This document shows, one piece after another, positions 24,880-34,640 of a DNA stretch of 64,000 nucleotides; the first letter of the stretch is position 1; each line of letters begins with the position of its first letter. This DNA comes from Acorus gramineus (taxonomy: Eukaryota > Streptophyta > Magnoliopsida > Acorales > Acoraceae): positions 30,369,080 to 30,433,079 of the forward strand of contig CM060849.1 of assembly GCA_030737835.1 (NCBI GenBank), in the 5' to 3' direction. The position numbers were made by a program, and so were the translations under genes. The notes under the pieces were generated by a model. It saw nothing but the letters and a program-made list of their open reading frames with translations. It made no database searches and was not told the DNA's origin.

Positions 24880-25586
24880 CCGGTTGAGTGCGGCCAACCT
24901 TCCTGCTAGTTTCTGCACCTCCTTCTTGTTTCACAGAGGTTCCATCTCCATTATCGATTTGATTTGATCAGGATTGGCTTCGATTCCTCGCCGTGTCTCA
25001 GGTACCCCAAAAACTTGCTCGAGGTTACTCCGAAGGAGCATTTCGTCGCATTCAGTTTTAGGCGGTACTTACGCAACACAGCGAAGACTTCCTCCAGGTG
25101 GGCCGAATGGTCAACTCGGCACTCGCTTTTGACCATCATGTCATCGATGTAGACTCACACAGTTTTGTCGATTTGGCGCTGGAAGACCTTAGTCACTAGC
25201 CTCTTATAAGTGGCCCCAGCGTTCTTCAACCTAAACGGCATTACTTTATAGCAATAAATGCCAGTGGGAGTTATGAACATCGTTTTTTCTTGGTCGGGCT
25301 CATACATCGGGATCTGGTGATAGCCTGAATAAGCATTCATGAAACTCATTAGTTCATTACCCAATGAGGAGTCCACAACCTGATCAATCTTTGAAAGTGG
25401 GAAGCTGTCCTTCAAACATGCGCTGTTCAAGTCGGTGAAGTCCACGCAGACCCACCACTTCTTATTCTTCTTGGGAACCACCACGGTGTTGGCCAGCCAC
25501 TCAGGGTGTTGCACTTCGCGGATGAATCCGACAACTAGGAGTTTGTTCACCTCATCTTGTACCACTCCAGCGTGTACAGTGGCCAT
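24880..25586 (-). pseudogene. A1 reverse transcriptase
   Basis: Minus-strand palm motifs are visible: WLANTVVVPKKNKKWWVCVD, FTDLNSACLKDSFPL, a YSGYHQI block, MPFRLKNAGATYKRL and a Y(I/V)DD-type catalytic block near 25145. LNATKCSFGV follows, then a FLGY block. It is a typical Ty3/gypsy RT, broken in more than one place. Confidence 0.85.
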
Positions 25587-25877
25587 TCGTCGTTGATTCT
25601 ATTGGATTGGACGAATGGTAGGCGAGATGAACAGCCGATGGTTTGCCACCTTGGGGTCGATCCCCGACATGTCTTGAGGCTTCCAGGCGAAGATGTCCTT
25701 GTTCTCGACAAGGAGGTCGAGTATTGCTTTTCTCTCTTCCGCAGAGAGTAAACTCCCGACGAGAAAGTATTTCTCGGGGTCAAGGGGATCTATCGGGACC
25801 TGTTCGAGGTCTTCAAGAACCCTGTCTTCGAGACCGGGCCGGCGCTCATCGGCCTTGACTCGGTCCTGAAGTAATTG

Positions 25878-26339
25878 CTACCTTTTTGGATGAATCTCAC
25901 TGTCCTCAGGTTGCTCCTCGAATACGGGCAGGGCTGACTTCCTTGCCATTGCTGCCATGTAGCAACGTTTCACGGCGACTTGGTCTCCTCGGATCTCCAT
26001 TATCCCCTCAGCCGTGGGGAAACAGAGACGTTGGTGATAGGTGGACGGAATCACCTTCATCGCCGCTAGCCAGGTGTGTCCGATGATAGCGTTGTACGGA
26101 GACGGGATGTCCATGACAGTGAACTCCGTCATGGCGGTTTGGTTCCCTGCTCGGACTGGTAATGTAATACGTCCGGCCGGGATGACTCGTGCTCCGTTGA
26201 ATGCAACCAAAGGGTCTTTTGTTGGGGTGAGATCAACGGCTTTCAACCCCATCCGAAGAAAGGGTTTAACGAAGAGGATGTCGGTCGAACTTTCGATCTC
26301 AACAAGAATCCTTTTAACGTCAAAATTAGAGATACGCAA
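25878..26339 (-). pseudogene. A1 aspartic protease region
   Basis: The frame starts MRISNFDVKRILVEIESSTD and continues LFVKPFLRMGLKAVDLTPT and NAIIGHTWLAAM. This is the retroviral-type pepsin fold of plant gypsy elements between gag and RT. The same block in A2 (50527-50100) reads NFDVKRILVDTGISTDILFM, which confirms the assignment. Confidence 0.7.
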
Positions 26340-26469
26340 AGTGATTACCAGCGCATCAGAGTGCGGGGCCTAGACACCTTCCAGGTCGGCGTCAAAGAAA
26401 GTGATGGCCCCTTCATCACCACTTCTTGGTCTCTTCATGACCAGCTTTGGATCCCGATCAATCTGCATC

Positions 26470-28155
26470 ATCTCGAAGGAGACCTACATCTTCCGTGAAA
26501 CTCGTCGGGTGCTTTTTGGGGTGAAGAAGTGCGGTACGCCTCCAAAAATGACGTCAATGACCCCCGCCAAAGTGTTAGGGTCAATATTCGTCACATGCTT
26601 CTCACTGGGAGCTGGGGTCTTCTCGATAGGAACATATTCCTTCAAGCGCCCCTTTGGACCTGGTTCTCCAAGAACCCCTGGAGGATCCGGCATTGGTCGG
26701 TGGTATGACCCACGCTCTTGTGGTAGTCATAGCGGAGAGTTTGATCCCTCTTTGATTCGTTACTCCTCATAGGTGCAGGCCATCGGAACCACGGCTCCCC
26801 TTGGATTTTGGATAGGATCTGCGACAGAGGGATCTTGAAGAACATCCCCCGTCCTTCTCGCACCTCGTTTGTTGAGGCACCAGGCTTCTTGCCCTTCTCG
26901 CCCCGCTAGTTCTTCTGATGCGGCTCCTGCGGGTGTTTTACTGCTGGTGACGAGGTGCTGACCGTTGGTGAAGACCGGGACACAGCCACCGCCTGCTTAA
27001 GGATCCTAGATTCTTCTTCCACCTTGGCGTACTTTTCAGCACGCCCCATCAAATCATGTAAGCCGGACGGAGTGCACTTGATAAGCGACTCCTTAAGGCG
27101 TTTTTCGGATGACAGGCCATTCCGGAAAGCCATTATTGCAGCGTCCTCATTGCAGTCTTCTACTTCAAACTTCAGGATGCAGAACCGATCGACAAACTGC
27201 CAAATCGTCTCCCCTGACAGCATTTGGATCGTCATGAGATCGTCGAGATCCTTCTTCCTCGACTACAGATGAAGTGTTCGGCAAACATGGTGTCGAGCTC
27301 CTTGAAAGTTTTGATTGTCGCAGGTGGAATGAGATGGAACCAAGTCAGCGCGACCCCTTCCAGGCTGGAGGGGAAGAGGCGGCACATAAGCCCATCATAG
27401 AGCTCATACAACGCCATCGAATGTCGGAACGCCAAGATATGATCGTAGGGATCCATCGTACCATTGTATAGCTTGAATTTGGGTTGAACGAACTTCCGGG
27501 GAAGTCGTTCTCTGAGAATCTCTGCACAAAACGGGGAGGTGAATCCCCGTATTGCGTGCTCCACCATCTCGTGATTCGGAACGCGCCGTACCTCAAAGCG
27601 CAAGGCGTAACGAGGCTGCGCAACTGCTCCCCTGGTTTGCTGGTAGGGTGGAGAGTTATACTGATGTCCTTCCGATACTTCGTGCAAGGTCGATCGCCCT
27701 TGGTGTGTTTGCCTCCGAGAGGCCTCCCGCCCGGCTGAGTGTTCTACATGAGGTGAGCGCCTGCCCCTCTGTTCTTCATGAGGCCGTCGACCCGCTCGAG
27801 GAGTGCACTAACGTTGATGGGATCCCTGCCTTTGATTTGAGGAAGAGGTACTTCCCTCCGAACCTTCAACATTGACGGTCAGAAGGTTGGGCAGTACAGG
27901 AGGCGGTGGCCGGATTTCCTCCTGGACTGGCTGTTGTCGATGCATGTTCGTATAGAACTGTTGCATCGAGGCGTCAATCATCTGCTGCATTGATCCCTAC
28001 AGACGGGTAAGTAGAGTTTCTTGTGTGGACTCCATTACTCGCCTGAGGTCCTAGACCTGACTAACCAGGGTTTTCGGTGAGCCGTCAGCAGCATCGGATG
28101 GGAGAACGTTTCGTTCTTGTCGTCCTCTTGCATTGGTGTCACTAGGATTTGACAT
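26470..28155 (-). pseudogene. A1 gag
   Basis: Starts at a minus-strand ATG at 28155 (MSNPSDTNARGRQER), 48 bases inside the 5' LTR boundary. It carries the retrotransposon gag block (FVQPKFKLYNGTMDPYDHI, MCRLFPSSLEGVALTWF, TIKTFKELDTMFAEHF) and a zinc-knuckle-like stretch near 26720 (HKSVGHTTDQC). The homologous gag in A2 spans 52254 to about 50560. It is broken. Confidence 0.75.
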
Positions 28156-28183
28156 TGCGAACACTGGCATTTTGTTTCAGTAT

Positions 28184-28202
28184 CCCATAGACGGCGCCAA
28201 AC
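28184..28202 (-). other. Primer-binding site of A1
   Basis: The minus strand reads TTTGGCGCCGTCTATGGG immediately after the 5' LTR. The TGGCGCC core is complementary to a tRNA 3' end, as usual for Ty3/gypsy. A2 has TTTGGCGCCATCTGTGGG in the same place (52285-52302). Confidence 0.85.
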
Positions 28203-28896
28203 TGAGGTGGATATTTCCCCCTTCAGTTAAATTTGTAGATCTTTTTGTGGTAAGTCTCAAAAATAAGAATTTGTGACTATATTTTTCTCAATGACTGACT
28301 GTGCTTGACTGGGCCTTTAGAGTGCTGTCGCGCGACCTCTTTATAGGCTGCCTACGTACCCCTTGGGGATCAAGTCACACATATTTTCTTTTTTACCCTT
28401 GTAACCGCCTTGCCACTAAGTGTTTAGTGGGCTTTTGTCCAGGGAAAAGTCCCTAGTATTTATGCTCCACGTTGGCCCTTGATTTCCCATGTTTTGCTGG
28501 TAGTGGGCCTTAAGTGCCAACTTGGCAGTTACAGCCGTTAGTGGTTTTCTGACCGTTTCTTCATCCGCTCGGGCTCTCTTGATGTGCTTGCTTGTACGTC
28601 TCACAGTATGTCTACGAGGAGTAAGGACAAGGAGTAAGGTCAACCGATCAGACTTCATATCTGGTCGTGCCTTAGACTGCTCGTTCTCAAGGAGTAAGGT
28701 CGACCGACCAGACCTCATGTCTGGTCATGTCTTAAACTACTCGAGGTGACAAACCCTTAGTCAAGTCGTGTCCGCACATTTGAAGACGTCATCATAAGAT
28801 TGCCCGACCTGGATCGGGTCTTTCTGGGCCTCAAGTCAGATAGCCCATGTCTGTCTCGTCTTGACACGTGTCCTAGTGCAGATTCTTACCTCCACA
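28203..28896 (-). repeat. 5' LTR of element A1 (694 bp)
   Basis: Pairs with 16507-17203; the same TGAGGTGG...CTCCACA ends, and by eye about 10% different. It has the same CCAGAC...GTCTGG hairpins in two spaced copies (about 28647 and 28707). Confidence 0.9.
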
Positions 28897-28919
28897 AAGA
28901 TCAAATTGATTTGGAATGT

Positions 28920-29245
28920 AGCAAAACTTTAATGAAAAATATAAATTGCATAAATGCACAAAAAAATTACAAAATTATAATGTATATAATGTTCAGATAT
29001 ATTTTCAAAATTATTATAAATCTGATAAATGTAACTAACTTTCAAAACAACAAACAAATATTGTTCAAAATCACACTAAAAACATAGTATAATGCATATA
29101 AAATTCAGATACATTTAAAAATGTAACACAAAAATATTCTAAAATATAATGCATAAAATGTTCACATACATTTTCAAAAAAATTAATCTGCGAAATGTAA
29201 TTGACTTTCAAAACAATAAACAAATATTGTTCAAAATCATACTCC
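28920..29245. repeat. Decayed AT-rich tandem repeat flanking A1 and A3
   Basis: Degenerate units start ATAATGTATATAATGTTCAG, ATAATGCATATAAAATTCAG and ATAATGCATAAAATGTTCAC, and CAAACAAATATTGTTCAAAA recurs at about 29045 and 29215. It continues the repeat at 16390-16506 on the other side of A1. It ends abruptly at about 29245, where A3 pol sequence starts. Confidence 0.7.
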
Positions 29246-29249
29246 CATT

Positions 29250-30475
29250 ATGTCATACCTGAAGGATGACATCCTCCCACCAGATAAGGAGGAAGCTAGG
29301 AAAACTAAGAATCGATCCGCTGGGTTCTTGATTTCTGATCAAGGCATGTTGTACAAACAGAGCTTCAGCGGCCCACTCTTGTGATGTGTCACCCTCGTTG
29401 AAGACAAGGAAGTGCTATGGGGGATGCATTCGGGGATATGTGAGAGCCATACTACGTCACGGTCCTGGCTCGTTGCATATTGACCGCTGGTTACTTCTGG
29501 CTGACCCTCGCAAAAGATTCACTCGATCTCGTGAGGAGATGCGACAAATGTCAGTGATTCGACCCGCTGATCCATCGACCCGTCGGGGATTTGAATACCC
29601 TTCAAAGTCCTTGGCCGTTTGCTCAATGGGGGTTCGATATAGTCGGACCCATGTCTATGGCACCATCTCAGAAGCGGTTCCTTCTGGTCGCCACTGACTA
29701 CTTCACCAAATAGGTGGAAGCTGTGGCCCTGGCCAGGATTCGTGATGTCGAGGTGTGAAGTTTCCTATGGAAGGAGATTGTATGCAGGTTCGGGGTGTCG
29801 AATGCTATAATCTCCGACAACGGAACACAGTTTGACAACGCTACCTTAAGGGGGTTTTGCGAGGAGTTGGGAATAAAACATCTGTTCTCTTCTCCTAGTT
29901 ATCCCCAAGGTAATGGGCAGACCGAGATCACCAACCGCACCATCTTGGATGGGATCAAAATGTGCCTCGACGCAGCCAAAGGAAACTGGGTGGACGAACT
30001 CCCCTCGGTATTATGGGCATACCACACAATGGCGCGGAGGGCTACAGGTGAAACTTGATGTTCCTTGGCCTTTGGTGTCGAAGCAGTAATTCCTATAGAG
30101 CTCGGGATCCCAACTTTCAAGATCTAGAACTTCGAGCCACGTGCTAATGAAGAAGTTCTCGCATCCGACCTGGACCGAAGGGACAAGCGAAGAGAAGCTG
30201 CTTCCATCAGAATGGAAAATTACCGGAACAAGATCGCACGAAGCTACAACAAGAAGGTTTCGCGATGAAGCTTTTGAATAGGAGATCTGGTCCTTCAAGA
30301 GGTATTCTCTGAATCCTGAAAAAGATCTGATGGTAAGCTCGGACCCAATTGGGAGGGACCGTATAAGGTTGTCGGGCTCGGTTCGAAAGGAGTTTATTAT
30401 CTAGAATGAATGAATGGAGAGGCACTCATAAGACCTCGCAATGTAATTCATTTGAAAATCTACTACTTTTGAAAT
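29250..30475 (+). pseudogene. A3 integrase
   Basis: Plus-strand integrase homologous to A1: LKDDILPPDKEEARKTKNRS at the start, the core around GTQFDNATLRGFCEELG and YPQGNGQTEITNRTILDG, and a C-terminal end just before TTTTGAAATAAAAAG. It is broken in several places. Confidence 0.75.
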
Positions 30476-32539
30476 AAAAAGTTTTTCTCTTGGTTTCTAT
30501 TCGTTGTGAATATTTTTGTAACCCCCCCAAATCCACGACTCCCTTTTGAAGCGTGAGATCCAGTTGCGTTAACTATTTTCCTCAAATCTCAGAGTTCTTT
30601 TTTTTTCTTTTATCCAGAGATATAATAAATAATACTAAAATAAACTTCATTCTTCAAAGATACCAAAACATCTAAGATTTCAACAATACTCCCAATGTGA
30701 CTGGATATAACTGATACATAAATGGGTTAAAGACATCTAAGTCCTTACAAACATGAAAAAATTCATATAAGTCCCTATTAAAATTGGGACACATGTACGA
30801 ATCCCTAAAAACTTAGAAAAACTCAATTATCATCCATGAGTTAAATTTTCATCCAAACTTAACAGAATATTCTTATAATATTCTATCGCATATAATTGTT
30901 TAGACATTAAAGTCCTTATAAACAGTCATAAAGACAAATAAGTCCCTCCAAAAGACAGAATCACCCCTAAAAGAACTTTTACATTAAATTGTGTACATAT
31001 TGTAGTCCCTATAAATAATCATAAAGACAAATTAGTCCCTGCAAAAGATAAAATTGTCCCTGAAAGACTTTTACATTTAATTGAATAGACATTACAGTCC
31101 TTATAAATAATCATAAAGACAAATTGGTCCCTGTAAAAGACAAAAATACCCCTGAAAGATTTTTACAATTAATTGTGTAGACATTGCAGTCTTTATAAAC
31201 AATTATAAAGATAAATAATATAATTTATTTATTTATTTATTTTATCTTCTATCCTATCGCTCACACTCCACCTAAAGATCTCAATTTGGATGTAAAAAAA
31301 ATATTTTAACCAGTAGGATCCATTCTTTTTATCTTTTTGTTTGTGAGGAAGTAAAAAAAGTGACATGATTTTATTGAAATTCTCTATGCTAGGAATGTAA
31401 ATAAACAAATTTTGTAGAAAATCATGTATAGGTATTTCAAAGCAAGCAAACACCTTAAAGAAAAGAGCATTATTCATTACTTGTTCAGGTAGAGTGTGAA
31501 CAATAAGATAAAAGATGAAAAAATAAATAAATAAATTATATTATTTGTCTTTATAATTGTTTATAAATAAATAAGGACTGCAATGTCTACACAATTAAAT
31601 GTAAAAATACTTCACGGGCATTTTTGTCTTTTAGAGGGACCAATTTCTCTTTATGATTATTTATAAGGACTGTAATGTCTATCCAATTAAATGTAAAAAT
31701 CTTTCAGGGGTAATTTTGCCTTTTGCAGGGACTAATTTGTCTGTCTTTTTCATTGTTTATAGGGATTGCAATGTATACACAATTTAATGTTAAAGTCTTT
31801 CAGGGGCAATTTTATCTTTTACAGTGACTTATTTGTCTTTATAACTGTTTATAAGGACTTCATTGTCTATACCATTATATGTGATGGAATATTCTGGGAA
31901 TATTCCGTTAAATTTGGATTAAAATTTAACTTAGGGATGATAATTGGGTTTTTCTGAGTTTACAGGGACTCGTCCGTCCGTCTCAATTTTAATAGGGACT
32001 GTCACGCCCCGGGCGTCCCCGAGACGCGGCAAGTGTATATAAAATATCAGAATCTACACAGGAGGTCAATAATATATCATACCCAAGCAACCAGAATGAC
32101 ACACAGACAACAAAAACAGGGCTGACATGATATATACACCAAATGCGGAAGCTAAGACTGAATCTGTAATTAAAACGCACTACAGACTCCATACATAATC
32201 ACATGTCCTGTGAGAGCCAATATACATACAAAGACATCCAAATACAACACAAAACGCGTGCCCAAGCACGGAAAATAATACATACAAGCTCAAGGGATGC
32301 TGATAGCCTCTGAAACTCGCGGGACGTGGCGCTACTCCGCTACTGATGAAGTCCCTCGGGGAGCTCCTCCTCCAGATCCGACTCAGATGACACTGAAGAA
32401 AAATATTGTGCGAGGGGTGAGCCACACGCTCAGTGAACGGCACAACCCATGCATCACAGACAATATTGACCACAACCAGGAAATCCTTAACATCCACAAT
32501 CTCATTACCAAAACCACAAAAGATAACAATTCCGCAACC

Positions 32540-32790
32540 TAGTGGGTCGCTACCGCCAACCCACTACACCCTCACCCTCACCCTCACCCTCAATGGGTGA
32601 CCAAGGATATTGGGACTAACTGCACAAAACCAGCGGGTCGCTTCCGCCAACCCGCTACACCCTCACCCTCACCCTCAATGGGTGACCAAGGATATTGGGA
32701 CTTACTATCCAGTGGGTCGCCACATCGCCGGCCCACCATACCCTCACCCTCACCCTCAACAGGTGACCCAGGCTCTTGGGACTGACTAGG
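32540..32790. repeat. Minisatellite in solo LTR D (three units of 80-91 bp)
   Basis: Units begin AGTGGGTCGCTACCGCC (32540), AGCGGGTCGCTTCCGCC (about 32631) and AGTGGGTCGCCACATCGCC (about 32711). Each unit contains a CACCCTCACCCTCACCCT run followed by a GGTGACC(A/C)AGG block. Confidence 0.85.
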
Positions 32791-33699
32791 CTGTTGGTCA
32801 CCCTTGGTCCACCGATAGTCTCTCCTCACTCCGTAGGTCGTTTGGCCACTCCCACGTTCAGCACAGTCCTTCTACCAGATCAGGAGGCGCCTACTAAAGG
32901 GAGCCCCTGCACGGGACAACCTGTCTAACGCTGAGGTAGTCTCTACACGGATCCAACGAAGGGAACAGAACAGCCTATCCATCGCATATGATTCACTCGG
33001 ATCCGCTGACAACACATCATAACAACACTAATGTTCTGAATTCCTCAGAACCCACCAGGGCGCATAACTACGATGCGGGGAACATGCATAAGGTTATAAC
33101 AAGGGTGGAATATCATTGGGGGAAAGAAACTCGGGAGGGCAGCGTGAGTCCCCGTTATAGGGCACCCCGACAACCAAACAAGGAACACGGTGTACCCTAA
33201 CCCGGGTCTCACCGCTGTCCTCGCAAGGCCCCTCCCCTATAATATTCACTATAACATGCAATTTAACATTTACTAGCATTTAATTTAATAATTAAACTAG
33301 TAGGGCACATGCATTGGTCGGGCTTCCTAGCATGGAAACAGGGGACATGGTGCATGGCTCATACCCATATCCTAAGAGTGCAAGTCCCTAACATGCAAAG
33401 TCTAGGGTAACATGCATTCTACAATTAAATCATGCTCGCATGATATACACATTACAACATGTCAATATTCATCCATGGTGCCCCAGGAGAGGTTGGTATA
33501 CGCTCAAGTGCGTATAACAACTCTCTACTGGGTTGGATTATCCCACTCACCGAAATCCGGGTCGTCGCGCGACCGTCCGTCAAGATCTGCAAGACAGGCA
33601 TTTATACGGTGAGTAAAATCCACAATTACCCCAAAATACCCAAAAATACATTAAACATACTCTAAAAATACCCCATACTCGGGCAAACGTACATACGGC

Positions 33700-34640
33700 A
33701 CGTACGCACGCTAGCCCGAGCACTCCGGTTCACTCCCTGCCCGCCGCCCTGGACCCGCAGCCGAGCCACCCGGTGCACCGCGCCCACTGCGCCCCGCCGC
33801 AGCAGCCCGCGCGCACCCCCGCGCTCCCCGCGCACACCACACGAGCACACCGCACGCCCCGCGCGCCCAGCGCCTCGCCCTGCGCGCACCGCCAGCTGCG
33901 CCCCGCGCGCACCCCGCGCGCACCGCCAGCTCCGCCCCGCGCGCACTCCGTGCGCACCACCAGCTCCCACACCGCGCGCACGCCTGCCTCTGCCCAGCGC
34001 CCCGCGCGCACGCCCCACAGTGGTGCCCAGCGCCCAGCGCCCCAGCGCCCAGCACCCTCGGCCAGCACCCGGTACCCGCGACCCAGCGCCCAGCGCTCTG
34101 CGCCCAGCACCCGGGACCCTCACCCAGCGCCCACGCGCACGCACGCGCAACACGCGCCCAGCGCGCCTGCCAGCCTGCCCACGCTCCTGTCCGCGTTGCC
34201 TGCCTGCGCGCGTCGCCGAGTGGCCGGAGCACCGCTCCCCACACGCCCGGGGCACTGCCCGCCTGATGCCCGAGCGCCCCTGCCCTGCTCGCCTGCGCGC
34301 CCAGCCTGCTCGCTCGGCCTGCCAGCGCGCACAGCCCAGCTAGCCTACCCGCACGCATCTCCCTGCACCCCCCGAGCGCACGCCCGCGTGCGCACCCGCG
34401 CGCACGCGCTCGCGCGCCCGGCAAACTGGTGCACCTGCTCCCAGCCTACCCGAGCTAACCCTGCCAGCCTGCCCAGCGCGCACGCCCAGCCCTGCTGGCC
34501 CCCAACACCGCCCGAGCGCACGCACGCGTGCACGCCCGCGCGCACGCGCGCGCGCCCGCGCCAGCCACTGCGCCTGCACCACCCTGCGCTGCTGCCCTGC
34601 CCGAGACAGCAGCCTGCCAGCCCGAGCTTCTCTTCCACCC
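33700..34640. repeat. Extremely GC-rich, CG/CA-alternating block in solo LTR D
   Basis: About 900 bases dominated by CGCGCAC, CCCAGCGCC and CGCACGC repeats. Every frame on both strands stays open for long stretches only because stop codons are rare at this composition. The predicted peptides are Arg/Ala/Pro low complexity, so no gene is called. The surrounding DNA is AT-rich. Confidence 0.85.

Larger units (their letters stand above)
16507..28896 (-). mobile_element. Ty3/gypsy (Tat-type) retrotransposon A1, near full length
   Basis: A 12.4-kb element on the minus strand, bounded by LTRs at 28203-28896 (5') and 16507-17203 (3'). Both LTRs have TGAGGTGG...CTCCACA ends as read on the plus strand. 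Flanks GAGAT (16502-16506) and AAGAT (28897-28901) are a 4-of-5 target-site duplication. The primer site TTGGCGCCGTCTATGGG abuts the 5' LTR and a purine tract abuts the 3' LTR. Gene order is gag, protease, RT, RNase H, integrase, then two antisense ORFs, as known for Tat-lineage elements. By eye the LTRs differ at about one base in ten. That suggests an insertion a few million years old under commonly used plant rates. The coding region is broken in roughly ten places. Confidence 0.9.
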
